Positions 36,413-44,722 of a DNA stretch of 64,000 bases are shown in pieces. The stretch comes from Streptomyces sp. MRC013 (GTDB taxonomy: Bacteria; Actinomycetota; Actinomycetes; Streptomycetales; Streptomycetaceae). The stretch spans positions 2,480,001-2,544,000 of the forward strand of contig NZ_CP094264.1 of assembly GCF_023614235.1 (NCBI RefSeq). The letters are read 5' to 3'. The notes under the pieces were generated by a model. The model did no database searches. It was not told where the DNA came from and worked only from the letters and a program-made list of their open reading frames with translations. The position numbers and the translations under genes are program-made. How positions within the stretch are numbered: position 1 is the first letter of the stretch; each line of letters opens with the position of its first letter.

Positions 36413-37570
36413 CTAGGCGTCGCGCACCAGATCCGCACCAGATGACGGGTCGGCGCCCTTCCGGCGGGCGGCCCGCACGAGCTGATCGAGGCCGCTCGCC
36501 ACTTCCTGCTGCCGGGTCAAGTCCGAGTGCTGGTAGATCAACGCGGCCTTCTCCGACGACTGCCCCGCGCGGACCATCGTGTCCTTGAGCGTGGCGCCCG
36601 AACGGGTCGCGAGGGTGTGCCCGGTGTGGCGAAGGTCGTAGAACCGGAAGCCCTCCGGGAGGCCGGCCGCGGCACGAGCCCGGCGCCACGTGCGCCCGAA
36701 GGTCGAGCGGCGGAACGGCTTGCCCTTCTCCCCCACGAACAGCAGCCCCTCCGGCCCCTTCTCCGCGTACCAGTCGAGATGGCGCCGGAGGTCGGTCCGG
36801 AGGAAGGCCGGCAGGACGACGACCCGCCTTCCGGCTTCGGACTTGGTGGGCCCTTCCGCACGCTTGCCGGTGGTCAGCTCGGGCGCGGCACGGCGTACCC
36901 AGATGGTCATGGCGTCCAGGTCGACGTCCTTGCGGCGCAGCTCGGCCTGTTCCTCCGGGCGCATGGGCCCGTAGGCCCCGAGGAAGACCATCAGCCGCCA
37001 GCGGGGCCCGACGGCGTCGGCGAGCGCGTCGACCTGGTCGACGGTGGCGATCTGCCGTTCGGCGGCGGCCTCCTTGCCCGCGCCCCGGATGCGGCACGGG
37101 TTCCGGCGGATCAGCTCGTCGTCGACGGCGGTTTCCATGATGGCCTTCAGGAGCCGGTACGCCTTGGCAACGGTCGTGGCACCCGTGGCCTTGAGGCGTT
37201 CGGTCCGCCAGGTGCGGACACGCGGGGCGGTGATCTCGTCGAGGTCCAGGTCCTCGAAGGCGGGGAGGAGGTGCAGCCGGAGGAGGCGCCGGTACAGCTC
37301 GTCGGTCGTGGCGGCGAGCCCGCGTTCGTCGACCCACTGGAGGGCGTACTCCTTGAAGTTCACGGCGCCCGCGTCCGGGTCCTGCCAGTTCCCGCGCGAC
37401 AGGTCGGCTTCGATCTGTGAGAGCCAGACCTCCGCGTCCCGCTTGGTCGCGAACGTCTCGGGCGAACGGAATTCCTGCCCGTCCGGCCCCTGGTAGCTCG
37501 CGGTCCAGCGACCGGAGCGGTACTGACGTACGGCACCGAACCGACGCCGGGTGCCCTTCTTGTTCCCCAT
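36413..37570 (-). CDS. int: Tyrosine site-specific integrase
   Basis: 385 residues. The N-terminal SAM-like arm-binding part (WTASYQGPDGQEF, then LSQIEADLSRGNW) precedes a core-binding helix region. The catalytic domain has the box I Arg in YGPMRPEEQAEL (about 213), box II as FRFYDLRHTGHTLATRSGA (about 317; Tyr in the place of the first His), and the nucleophile Tyr in AALIYQHSDLTRQ (about 348). It integrates and excises the element at tRNA-Gly. The start overlaps the excisionase stop by one base (TGATG), and its own stop lies just inside attL. Complete and probably active. Confidence 0.95.
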   Translation of the reverse strand: MGNKKGTRRRFGAVRQYRSGRWTASYQGPDGQEFRSPETFATKRDAEVWLSQIEADLSRGNWQDPDAGAVNFKEYALQWVDERGLAATTDELYRRLLRLHLLPAFEDLDLDEITAPRVRTWRTERLKATGATTVAKAYRLLKAIMETAVDDELIRRNPCRIRGAGKEAAAERQIATVDQVDALADAVGPRWRLMVFLGAYGPMRPEEQAELRRKDVDLDAMTIWVRRAAPELTTGKRAEGPTKSEAGRRVVVLPAFLRTDLRRHLDWYAEKGPEGLLFVGEKGKPFRRSTFGRTWRRARAAAGLPEGFRFYDLRHTGHTLATRSGATLKDTMVRAGQSSEKAALIYQHSDLTRQQEVASGLDQLVRAARRKGADPSSGADLVRDA

Positions 37571-37782
37571 CAGGCCGCCCTTCCGTAGCGGGAGCGCCGG
37601 CGGCGGATCGGCTGGACGGTGTTGCCCTCGATGTACGCCTCCAGGACCCGCGCCGGTATGCGGACGTGGCGGCCGACCTTCACGAAGGCGATCCGGCGTT
37701 CCGCGATGAGCCGCCGGGGGAAGCGGGCGGTGGTGCCAAGGCGTTCGGCGGCCTGCTCGACGGTCAGGAGGACGTCACTCAC
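37570..37782 (-). CDS. xis: Excisionase (MerR-like helix-turn-helix)
   Basis: 70 residues: MSDVLLTVEQAAERLGTTAR, then ARFPRRLIAERRIAFVKVG and RHVRIPARVLEAYIEGNT, a typical small DNA-binding excisionase. It directs the integrase toward excision. It overlaps rep by 4 bases and int by one base, forming the rep-xis-int operon known from pSAM2. Confidence 0.9.
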   Translation of the reverse strand: MSDVLLTVEQAAERLGTTARFPRRLIAERRIAFVKVGRHVRIPARVLEAYIEGNTVQPIRRRRSRYGRAA

Positions 37783-39137
37783 GACCGGTCTCCTTTCATG
37801 GCGTACAGGGCTTCACGGGCGGTTTCGCTGTTGGGCTGGAGGTCCCGGGCGAGGGACGCGGAAAGCCACTCTTCGGCGGGGCTGAGGCCGGTACCGGCGT
37901 AGGCCCAGTGCGCGAGGACGTATGTCGTCTCCTCCTGGCCGTCCGGGTCGTCACCGGCCGGGCGTTGTCCGTCGGGGAGGGAGGCGAGCGCCTGTGCGCG
38001 GCGCCATGCGGCGCGGGCGTCGCGGAGGGCGCCGAGGGTGGTGGAGTAGCGGCGGGACTTGGTGGAGAAGTGGCCGCGGAAGCCGAGCATGTGGGCCCAG
38101 GCGCGCAGGCGGAGGTGTTGCAGGTCTTTGTGGGCGCCGAGGGTCCAGGCGGTGCGGATGAGGCGGCGGGCGTGGTCGTTGATGTCGAGTTGGGCGAGTT
38201 CGGCGGCGAACTTCAGCGGCCGGTCGAGGGCGCCCGTCGCGGTCTCGGCGCCCTTGGTGGCGTACTTGGCGATGTAGGCGGCGACAGCCCGTTCGGTCAG
38301 TTCCCGGCCGCCGTCGAAGTCGGCCGAGCGGATCGTACGGATGTCGAGTTGGCGGCCGAAGGCGAAGGTGTGGGCGCGGCCGTCGATGACCGGCCCGTCC
38401 ACGCGGGCGGCGGTGGCGGCGGCCCGGATGGCGTCGGTCAGCAGCTCGGCGGTGGCCCAGGGCGGGGGCGGGGTGTCGCCGCCGTCGGGGCCGTCGATGC
38501 GGATGACGGCGTGGAAGTGGACGGCGCCGCGCTTTTGGTACTCGGCGACCTTGGCGAAGGACACGCGGGCGTGTTCGCGGAAGGCCCGTTGGGTGAGGCC
38601 GGCGCGCTTGGCGACCTCCCGGCGCAGGTAGATGGAGAAGCGCCGCCACAGCGGACCGGCGTGCGCGTTCCACAGCACGGCGGCTTCGTAGTCGTAGGTG
38701 TCCGGGTCGAGGGGCGTGCCCAGGGCCGGGTCCTGGTCGTCGTGGCGGGTGCCGCAGCGGCAGGGGCGGATCGTGCCGGCCGGGCCGGTGGGGCGGTTGT
38801 GGACCGGGCCGAAGCCGGGAGCGGTGAAGGTGGCGAAGACCCGCGGATGGGTGGCGACCTGCTCGGGGACGCCCTTGCCGCCGCGCAGCCCGGCGGTGAT
38901 CAGGTGGAAGGTGTCGCGGCGGTAGACCTCGGCGCAGGCCGCGCAGCGGGTCGTACGCCGGTTGTTGCAGCGCACGAGGAGCTGTCCGGCCGGGAGGGCC
39001 GACGAGTCGAGGTGGCGCAGGACGCGGCCGATCTCACCGGTACGGGTGTTCACGTCGTACTCGGTGCGGTGGCCGTCGAGGCGGATCGGGTGCGTACAGC
39101 CGCCGAGGCCGGCGAGTTGGCGCAGGAGCGCGGGCAT
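37779..39137 (-). CDS. repSA: RepSA-type replication initiator
   Basis: 452 residues from the ATG at 39137. The Cys-rich region RCNNRRTTRCAACAEVYRRD (about 54) and CRCGTRHDD, the GAVHFHAVIRIDG segment (about 203) with the HxH motif of rolling-circle initiators, and IAKYATKGAE (about 292) are typical. A better ribosome site, GAAGGAG near 39205, lies 60 bases upstream with an open frame into the ATG (ITRATPPPLRELGELAALG). So the protein may start there at a non-standard codon. Allows replication of the excised circle before transfer. Overlaps xis by 4 bases. Confidence 0.9.
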   Translation of the reverse strand: MPALLRQLAGLGGCTHPIRLDGHRTEYDVNTRTGEIGRVLRHLDSSALPAGQLLVRCNNRRTTRCAACAEVYRRDTFHLITAGLRGGKGVPEQVATHPRVFATFTAPGFGPVHNRPTGPAGTIRPCRCGTRHDDQDPALGTPLDPDTYDYEAAVLWNAHAGPLWRRFSIYLRREVAKRAGLTQRAFREHARVSFAKVAEYQKRGAVHFHAVIRIDGPDGGDTPPPPWATAELLTDAIRAAATAARVDGPVIDGRAHTFAFGRQLDIRTIRSADFDGGRELTERAVAAYIAKYATKGAETATGALDRPLKFAAELAQLDINDHARRLIRTAWTLGAHKDLQHLRLRAWAHMLGFRGHFSTKSRRYSTTLGALRDARAAWRRAQALASLPDGQRPAGDDPDGQEETTYVLAHWAYAGTGLSPAEEWLSASLARDLQPNSETAREALYAMKGDRS

Positions 39138-39288
39138 GGTGCCGAGGGCGGCCAGTTCGCCGAGTTCGCGGAGCGGAGGCGGAGTGGCGCGGGTGATGAT
39201 GGCTTTCTCCTTCTGGTTCGGCTGGAGGGAGAGGGCCCCGGGGTGGCGGATGCTTGGCGGTATCGAGGCCGCCCCGGGGTCCGGTGCG

Positions 39289-39567
39289 TCAACGGCGGTA
39301 CTGGTCGCGCAGCAGCGAGCGCAGGACCGCGGCGGCGACGGCCACGGAGACGGCCGTGACGGCGACGGCCGCCAGGAGCGCGGTCAGCACGACGCCGCCG
39401 ACGAGGACGGCCGCGACCGCTCCGGTGCTGACGGAGACCTGCGGGGCCGGACGCCGGTCGGGCGCCCGGTCGGCCGCGGTGGGGGTGTGCGCGGGCGGCG
39501 GGGTGGGGCTGTCGGGGTACTTGGGCAGGAACACGGCGAAGCTCTCCTTACCTACTCGTCTAGTCAT
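39289..39567 (-). CDS. SpdD-like spread protein
   Basis: 92 residues: a Pro-rich cytoplasmic part (KYPDSPTPPPAHTPTAA), then a membrane region of Val/Ala/Leu (VAAVLVGGVVLTALLAAVAV, continuing VTAVSVAVAAAVL), and a basic C-terminus. This is the layout of Spd proteins that help spread the element within the recipient mycelium. An operator-like ACTCGTCTAGTC (39554-39565, + strand) overlaps its start codons. It overlaps the next gene (39560) by 8 bases. Confidence 0.7.
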   Translation of the reverse strand: MTRRVGKESFAVFLPKYPDSPTPPPAHTPTAADRAPDRRPAPQVSVSTGAVAAVLVGGVVLTALLAAVAVTAVSVAVAAAVLRSLLRDQYRR

Positions 39568-39751
39568 GTGAGCCGTTGATGATGTCCACGCCGGAGCGCG
39601 TGCCGGACTCGATGGCCGGGGCCATGAAGGTCTGCGACAACCAGAAGCCGAAGAGGGCGATCACGACGACGATCCACGTACGGACGCCGAGGAACTTGAC
39701 CGCTCCCCAGGCGAAGAAGCCGAGGACGACGAGCGGCAGGCTGATGGTCAC
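39560..39751 (-). CDS. Small membrane protein, Spd type
   Basis: 63 residues, nearly all membrane: TISLPLVVLGFFAWGAVKFL and VRTWIVVVIALFGFWLSQTFM, with a short polar tail. Such hydrophobic proteins in the spd region of AICEs are thought to form or modify septal membranes during transfer. It overlaps the SpdD-like gene at its 3' end and is in the same operon as the DUF2637 and TraSA genes. Confidence 0.7.
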   Translation of the reverse strand: MTISLPLVVLGFFAWGAVKFLGVRTWIVVVIALFGFWLSQTFMAPAIESGTRSGVDIINGSHD

Positions 39752-39766
39752 GGTGTGCGGGTCCCT

Positions 39767-39958
39767 TCAGCGGACGGGGCAGCGGTGGGTACGGGCGGCC
39801 AGCTCGGCGGCGGCACGGCTGTCGTAGTCGGCGGAGAAGCCGCAGCGCGGAGCCGTGCAGGCGGCGGCGTGCTTCTCCCGGCCGCGGCCGTCGTAGTAGG
39901 TGCCGACCTGTACCGGGCCGATGCGGATGACGGAGCGAAAGCGGCGACGGGCGGTCAT
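39767..39958 (-). CDS. Mobile-element transfer protein, small
   Basis: 63 residues: FRSVIRIGPVQVGTYYDGRG, then KHAAACTAPRCGFSADYDSR and ARTHRCPVR. Two Cys in CTAPRC and a Cys/His end could bind a metal. The pattern recurs in pSAM2-like elements between spd genes and is usually called a mobile element transfer protein. No enzymatic motif. Part of the spd/tra operon. Confidence 0.7.
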   Translation of the reverse strand: MTARRRFRSVIRIGPVQVGTYYDGRGREKHAAACTAPRCGFSADYDSRAAAELAARTHRCPVR

Positions 39959-39970
39959 GCGGGTCTCCTC

Positions 39971-40618
39971 TCAGAGGTGGGCGGCGATGGCTTCGGCCAG
40001 GGGCGCGGGGACGCCGAGGCGGGCGCGCAGGGTCGAGGTGTCGATGGGTGCTCCGGTACGGGTGCGGTGCTCGGCGGCGACCTTGCGGGCGTGCTCGACC
40101 AGGGCGGCCGGGACGGCCACGGCGGGCCGCGCGGGTGGTGCTTCCACGGCGGCGGGCCGGGTGGACGGTTCCTCGGGCGGGGGTTCGGGGCCGTCCTCCT
40201 GGTCCTCGGTGCCCTCGTTGCGCTGGGCGGACTCGGTTTCCTTGTCCGCCGTCGGCGGCGGGGAGTGGGCGAGGAGGGTTCCGCCGAGGAAGGCGACCGC
40301 GGGCCAGCCCGCGACGAGGATGCGCAGCCAGGCGGGGACCTGGTCCATGTCGAGCAGGCCGGCGGTGGCGACGTTCGCGCCGAGGGAGGCGGCGAGCGCG
40401 ATCACGAACCAGCACCACCCGGCCGCTTTCGCGTCGCCGGTCCGCAGCCGGCGCCAGGCGGCGACGAGCAGCAGGTCGACCGATACGGGGTAGGCCCATG
40501 CCTTCCACCCGTCCTGCCCGGCCGCCGAGGCGAGGTCGTGCAGGTGGGCGAAGGACAGCGCGGCGGCGATGACCGCTTGGACGAGCACCGCGTCGACGCG
40601 GGCCAGGTGGACGCGCAT
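39971..40618 (-). CDS. DUF2637 membrane protein (SpdB-like)
   Basis: 215 residues. Four membrane segments fill the first 110 residues (VLVQAVIAAALSFAHLHDLA; WAYPVSVDLLLVAAW; GWCWFVIALAASLGANVATA; LRILVAGWPAVAFLGGTLLA). An acidic Pro/Glu-rich linker and a C-terminal helix-turn-helix-like part (TSTLRARLGVPAPLAEAIAAHL) follow. DUF2637/SpdB proteins of AICEs act with TraSA in intramycelial spread. It sits directly after the TraSA gene in the same operon. Confidence 0.85.
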   Translation of the reverse strand: MRVHLARVDAVLVQAVIAAALSFAHLHDLASAAGQDGWKAWAYPVSVDLLLVAAWRRLRTGDAKAAGWCWFVIALAASLGANVATAGLLDMDQVPAWLRILVAGWPAVAFLGGTLLAHSPPPTADKETESAQRNEGTEDQEDGPEPPPEEPSTRPAAVEAPPARPAVAVPAALVEHARKVAAEHRTRTGAPIDTSTLRARLGVPAPLAEAIAAHL

Positions 40619-40704
40619 GCGGCGGCTCCTTTTCGGATTCGGGCATGGGAGGGGTAGGGACGTGGCGTGAGACGGTCACGCCGACCGGGTCGGGAAGGGG
40701 ACGA

Positions 40705-42081
40705 TCAGCCGGTCGCCGGACGCGGTTGGACGACCGGAGCCGGGGGTTCGACCGGCCGTACGGGCATGTCGGGCCGGAAGGGCTTGAGCGCGGGCAGGTC
40801 GGGCGCCAAGTGCGCCGCCTTGCGGCAGATGTCGGCGGCCTCTCCGAGGGAGAGGTACGGGGTGCGGATGCGGGACCAGCCGCCGGAGGTGTCACCGGCC
40901 ACGGCCAGGCCCGGCCGTTCGGGTGCGATGGCGCAGGCGGCCATGACCGCTTCGGGGGCAATGTCGCCGAGCGCCATCTTGGCGGAGGCTTCGTCGTTGA
41001 CGCGGTGGCAGACGCGGCCGGTCAACTGGGCCCGCAGCATGGTCGCCCCCTTGCCCAGCTCGGCGCCGAAGCGCTGCCCGCACACCTCCAGGTAGATGCC
41101 GGCGGCCCGACCGAGCTGAGCGAGACGGATGAGCTGGGTGACCATCTCGTCCCGGCGTTCCTCGTCCTTCTTCGTGGCGACGAGGAAGAGTTCCGCCACC
41201 TCGTCCACGAACAGCACGATCGGTGTGGGCCGTTCGTTCTCCGGCAGGCCCCAGACGTCGGAGGTGATCTCCTCCGCCGGGGTGTCGGGTGCGATGCCCT
41301 GCCGGGCCTTGATCAGGTCGTACCGGTCCTCCATTTCCCTCACGAGCACGGGCAGCAGCTCGGCCGCCTGTTCTGGGTCGGTCGCGAGAGCCGACAGTCG
41401 GGCGGCGAACGGCGCCAGCTCCACGCCCCGCTTGCAGTCGATGCCGACCAGGGCAACCGGCTGACGGGCGAGGCCGGCGACGAGGTGCCGCAGGTACATG
41501 GACTTTCCGGACAGCGTCGCACCGAGGGTGAGTTGGTGCGGGATGGTCCGGTAGTCGCGTACGAAGGGGGTCGCGTCCTCACGCAGCGCGACGGGCACTT
41601 TCAACAGCCCGGCGTCGACCTTGCGGGGCATCCGAACCCGCCGCAGCACGTCGAAGCCGACGAGCCGGAGTTCGATGACACCCGGCTTGACCGTCCTGAC
41701 GTACACGGCGTGCACCCCCCAGGCGTGCCGCAGCCGTTCGGCCGAGGCCGCCACGTCCGCCGGCTCCTGCCCCGGAGCGAGCCGCAGCCGGAGCCGTAAT
41801 CCGGTCGAGGTGGGCCGGATCATGCCCCGGCGGGGCGGCACGGGCCGGACCTCACGGCGAGTGGCGGCCTTGACCGCCAGGACCCGCAGCCGGGAGGGCG
41901 CCACGGTCAGACCGCACGCCTCCATGACCGAGCCGTACGAGCCGAGCAGCCGGACCGTGGAGACCGGCAGGCCGACCGCGGACCAGTAGACCGCCGGATG
42001 CTTGGCCCGGGCGTAGGCGGCCCCACCACCGAGCGTGGCGAGGGGGCCACCCACCTCCAGGAGCGTCGCCAGGTCCGTCAT
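40705..42081 (-). CDS. traSA: FtsK/SpoIIIE-type DNA translocase TraSA
   Basis: 458 residues. The N-terminal part lacks strong membrane segments. The motor domain has Walker A LGATLSGKSMYLRHL (about 190; TLSGKS instead of TGSGKS) and Walker B PIVLFVDEVAELF (about 287), then EVCGQRFGAELGKGATMLRAQ. One FtsK-type protein of this kind suffices for double-stranded DNA transfer in Streptomyces elements. The ATG at 42081 overlaps the preceding gene's stop by 1 base, so translation is coupled. The open frame upstream is not used. Confidence 0.92.
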   Translation of the reverse strand: MTDLATLLEVGGPLATLGGGAAYARAKHPAVYWSAVGLPVSTVRLLGSYGSVMEACGLTVAPSRLRVLAVKAATRREVRPVPPRRGMIRPTSTGLRLRLRLAPGQEPADVAASAERLRHAWGVHAVYVRTVKPGVIELRLVGFDVLRRVRMPRKVDAGLLKVPVALREDATPFVRDYRTIPHQLTLGATLSGKSMYLRHLVAGLARQPVALVGIDCKRGVELAPFAARLSALATDPEQAAELLPVLVREMEDRYDLIKARQGIAPDTPAEEITSDVWGLPENERPTPIVLFVDEVAELFLVATKKDEERRDEMVTQLIRLAQLGRAAGIYLEVCGQRFGAELGKGATMLRAQLTGRVCHRVNDEASAKMALGDIAPEAVMAACAIAPERPGLAVAGDTSGGWSRIRTPYLSLGEAADICRKAAHLAPDLPALKPFRPDMPVRPVEPPAPVVQPRPATG

Positions 42082-42434
42082 CAGGCGGCCCCCACGGCGG
42101 CCGGGAACGCGGCCGGGGTGACGGCGGCGGCACGGAAGGCGATGCCGTGCCGCTGCTGCCCGTTGAAGACGCTCTCCCACGGGCGGGCCACCAGTCCCGG
42201 CAGCGAGACCGGCGAGCCGAGGACCAGTCCCTCGGAAACGCCGCTCTCCGGGACCGTGACCTTGAGCAGCGACGATTCCCCGTCCTCGATGTAGACGACG
42301 CCGACCGTCATCAGCGCCTCACCGCTCACGGCGTCCTTGGCGACCTCGCCCGTCTGGCGGTCGCGAACCTTGGGCTCGGGAGCCTCGGTCAGCAGGATCG
42401 TCGCGGCCGAGGTCTCCACGCGGATGGTACGCAA
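42081..42434 (-). CDS. AICE hypothetical protein upstream of traSA
   Basis: 117 residues: MRTIRVETSAATILLTEAPE at the start, then VGVVYIEDGESSLLKVTVPE and SGVSEGLVLGSPVSLPGLV, ending AAAVTPAAFPAAVGAA. It is mostly beta-strand-like with no membrane segment, and resembles a small OB- or SH3-like protein found before traSA in many AICEs. No proven role. It is the first gene of the tra/spd operon; operator-like sites lie 16-104 bases upstream. Confidence 0.75.
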   Translation of the reverse strand: MRTIRVETSAATILLTEAPEPKVRDRQTGEVAKDAVSGEALMTVGVVYIEDGESSLLKVTVPESGVSEGLVLGSPVSLPGLVARPWESVFNGQQRHGIAFRAAAVTPAAFPAAVGAA

Positions 42435-42449
42435 GACTTCTCCCCATCT

Positions 42450-42464
42450 ACTCGTCTATACAAG
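42450..42464. promoter_or_regulatory. Operator-like site 1 (tra operon)
   Basis: ACTCGTCTATACAAG; the second half deviates from the ACGAGT arm. Confidence 0.55.
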
Positions 42465-42522
42465 ATGTGACCTTCGAACCCGATCTCCGGGAACGACGAC
42501 CACCTTGCCACACAACTTGCCC

Positions 42523-42538
42523 ACTCGTCTATACGAGT
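42523..42538. promoter_or_regulatory. Operator-like site 2 (tra operon)
   Basis: ACTCGT-CTAT-ACGAGT, the best inverted repeat of the set. Probable KorSA binding site between korSA and the tra operon. Confidence 0.65.
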
Positions 42539-42599
42539 ATGCCTGTTGGGGTGTACGAGTTCGGAGAAGCACCCCCGCGCACCGCCACCGCCCACGCGA

Positions 42600-43388
42600 T
42601 CAGGTCGCCGGGAGCTGGTACGACAGGACGTAGGCGTCCGCCGCCATGACCGTGTCGCAGACCTCCACGGGTCGCCCCTCCGTGTCGTACGCGGTCCGGA
42701 TCAGGTGGATCACGGGCACGCCGGAGGCCAGCCGGAGCGTCTTGACCTCGTCCGGCGAGGGCATCCGGGCGCGGATCTCCTCTTCGAAGTGGTCCAGGCG
42801 GTGCCCCAGTTCCTCAAGGCGGGCGTAGATGCCGCCGGGTCCCGGGTTGGGTTCGGCGATCGGTGTACCGCGTGCGATGTCGAGCGGCAGGTACGAGGTG
42901 GCGAACTCCACCGGGCGGCCGTCCAGCAGGTAGCGCCGGCGACGGGCGAGCACACGGCGCACGGACCCGAGCCGGGTGGAGACGTCCTGGCCGGCCTTCT
43001 CCTCCTTGACCTCCAGGCTGTCGACCTGGGGGTGACTGCCGGCCGCGTCCGCTTCCACGATGAACGCGGACTTGCCCTGCTCCCGGTGGCGCCGGGCGAA
43101 CCGGTCGGAGGCGAGCCGTCGCACGGGCGGCCGGGGTCGCACGAAGACGCCCTTGCCGTGTTCGGCGTGCACGAGCCCTTCTCCCTGGAGGACGGAGAAG
43201 GAGTTGCGGACGGTCATCCGGGACACCCCGTAATGCTCCACGAGCTCGGCTTCCGAGGGCAGCTTCTCGCCCTCCTTGAAACGGCCGCGGTCGATGGCTT
43301 CGCGCAACTGGTCGGCGATCTGCCGGAAGACCGCACGATCACTCGTGGGGTCGAGGGCACCCAGCAGGCCGGAGCGGAGAGGGGACAC
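42600..43388 (-). CDS. korSA: GntR/UTRA-family repressor, KorSA-like
   Basis: 262 residues. The N-terminal winged helix (AVFRQIADQLREAIDRGRFK, then GEKLPSEAELVEHYGVSRMT and VRNSFSVLQGEGLVHAEHG) is of the GntR type; the C-terminal UTRA-like ligand domain ends in AADAYVLSYQLPAT. In pSAM2, KorSA represses transfer and replication genes. Several ACTCGTCTA-type operators lie near its own promoter (43402), the tra promoter (42450, 42523), the SpdD start (39554) and the gene at 43950, so it likely controls the whole element. Confidence 0.9.
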   Translation of the reverse strand: MSPLRSGLLGALDPTSDRAVFRQIADQLREAIDRGRFKEGEKLPSEAELVEHYGVSRMTVRNSFSVLQGEGLVHAEHGKGVFVRPRPPVRRLASDRFARRHREQGKSAFIVEADAAGSHPQVDSLEVKEEKAGQDVSTRLGSVRRVLARRRRYLLDGRPVEFATSYLPLDIARGTPIAEPNPGPGGIYARLEELGHRLDHFEEEIRARMPSPDEVKTLRLASGVPVIHLIRTAYDTEGRPVEVCDTVMAADAYVLSYQLPAT

Positions 43389-43401
43389 GTGTACTCCTTT
43401 A

Positions 43402-43416
43402 GGTATCTAGACGAGT
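43402..43416. promoter_or_regulatory. Operator-like site 3 (korSA / pif divergent region)
   Basis: GGTATCTAGACGAGT (reverse of ACTCGTCTAGATACC). Lies between the divergent korSA and Nudix genes. Confidence 0.6.
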
Positions 43417-43471
43417 GGGCGAGTGTTATTGCTACGGTGGAGAGCCTAGCCAGCCGAGAGGGCCGAGGACC

Positions 43472-43903
43472 GTGAGCACCGACCGTCCGCATTCCGTGAG
43501 CGTCGCCGGAGTCATCGTCGACGACCAGGGCCGGGCCCTCCTGATCAAGCGCCGCGACAACGGCCACTGGGAGCCCCCGGGCGGAGTCCTCGAACGCGAG
43601 GAGACCATTCCCGAAGCCCTCCAGCGCGAAGTCCTGGAAGAGACCGGTATCAAGATCGCGCTTCCCGCGACCCTGACCGGCGTCTACAAGAACATGACGG
43701 GCCTGATTGTCTCCCTGGTCTTCCGCTGCGAGGCCGCCGACGGCACGCCCACCACGGGCGAGGAGACCCGCGCGCTGCGCTGGGCCACCCGTGAGGAAGT
43801 CACCGAACTCGCCGACGAGGCGTACGCGATCCGCGTCCTGGACGCACTCGACGCGATATCCCCGCCGGCCGTCCGCGCCCACGACGGAGTGAAACTCGTC
43901 TAG
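43472..43903 (+). CDS. pif: Nudix hydrolase, Pif-like
   Basis: 143 residues from the GTG at 43472. The Nudix box GGVLEREETIPEALQREVLE followed by ETGI (about 36-59) has all expected acidic residues (REVLEE). In pSAM2 a Nudix protein of this position (Pif) blocks redundant transfer into cells already carrying the element. Alternatively it may hydrolyse a nucleotide signal. It is divergent from korSA with an operator-like site between. A GTG at 43415 is in frame, but that extension lacks homology. Confidence 0.8.
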   Translation: MSTDRPHSVSVAGVIVDDQGRALLIKRRDNGHWEPPGGVLEREETIPEALQREVLEETGIKIALPATLTGVYKNMTGLIVSLVFRCEAADGTPTTGEETRALRWATREEVTELADEAYAIRVLDALDAISPPAVRAHDGVKLV

Positions 43904-43949
43904 CCCGAACCCGCTGCACATGGCGGCCTACCAGCATGAAGGAACTTGT

Positions 43950-44381
43950 ATGCACGAGTATACGAGTACGGCCCGGGTCTGGGGACTGTCTTGCCCAGGT
44001 TTCCCCGAAGAGGTCAGCCGAGCCCGCCGCTGGACCCGCGACATCCTGCGCGGATCTCCCCTAGTCGACGACGCCGAGCTGATCGTGAGCGAACTGAGTG
44101 CGAACGCCGTCCTCTACACGGCCAGCGGCTCACACTCCGGCAGCTTCCACCTGGCGGTCGCCGTCTCCCCGCGGGTCGTGGCCCTGTCGGTGACGGACGA
44201 AGGAGGGGCCGGTACGGTCCCGAAGGCCCGGCGGCAGGGCGAACGGGCCGAGCACGGCCGTGGCCTGAGCATGGTCAACGCACTCGCCCACCGGGTCGTC
44301 GTCCACGACAACCACGGTGGCTACACGGTCACCGCGGAACTCCTCACCGGAGCCGGCTCCCCGGAAGACCGCCCATGCTGA
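43950..44381 (+). CDS. ATP-binding protein, anti-sigma kinase-like (HATPase_c_2)
   Basis: 143 residues. LIVSELSANAVLYTASGS (about 50) is the N-box and EHGRGLSMVNALAHRVVVHDN (about 103) the G-box of RsbW/SpoIIAB-like proteins, common in Streptomyces. Start MHEYTSTARVW with GAAGGAAC upstream. An ACGAGT-AT-ACGAGT direct repeat at 43954 overlaps the first codons, so the element's repressor may control it. A sigma factor or antagonist partner is not evident in the element. It could interact with host factors. Confidence 0.8.
   Translation: MHEYTSTARVWGLSCPGFPEEVSRARRWTRDILRGSPLVDDAELIVSELSANAVLYTASGSHSGSFHLAVAVSPRVVALSVTDEGGAGTVPKARRQGERAEHGRGLSMVNALAHRVVVHDNHGGYTVTAELLTGAGSPEDRPC
43954..43967. 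promoter_or_regulatory. Operator-like half-sites (ATPase gene start)
   Basis: Two ACGAGT half-sites in tandem, 2 bases apart, overlapping the first codons of the gene at 43950. Confidence 0.45.
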
Positions 44382-44722
44382 AATTCCTACGCCACCGCGC
44401 ATCGAACGCGGACGGCCCATTCCTCCCCTACCGGTGCACGGCCGCCGCCTATCCCCTGCACGAGGTCCGCGCCATCCCACTGGGATCACACGACGCCGCG
44501 AGCCCACGTCTGGCACTGCGCTGGTTACAGGAGCGCACACGCCACATCACGGACCAACTCGACGCCCCTCACGCACAACCGGGCCTGCACTGGCTGACCG
44601 ACGACACCGAGCATGAACGCGCCCTCGCCTACCTGACCGCAGGCACCGGCTACCAACTCACCCTCCACGACGAGAGCGCCCGCTACGTCCTCGCGGTCCA
44701 CCCGACGGGAGCGACCTTGTGA
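44375..44722 (+). CDS. Hypothetical protein (AICE cargo)
   Basis: 115 residues from MLKFLRHRASNADGPFLPYR. No membrane segment. It contains LRWLQERTRHITDQLDAPHA and HWLTDDTEHERALAYLTAGT, then a C-terminal part with YQLTLHDESARYVLAVHP. The start overlaps the preceding stop by 7 bases, and its own stop overlaps the next small gene's GTG. So these three are one coupled unit. No family recognised. Confidence 0.65.
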   Translation: MLKFLRHRASNADGPFLPYRCTAAAYPLHEVRAIPLGSHDAASPRLALRWLQERTRHITDQLDAPHAQPGLHWLTDDTEHERALAYLTAGTGYQLTLHDESARYVLAVHPTGATL

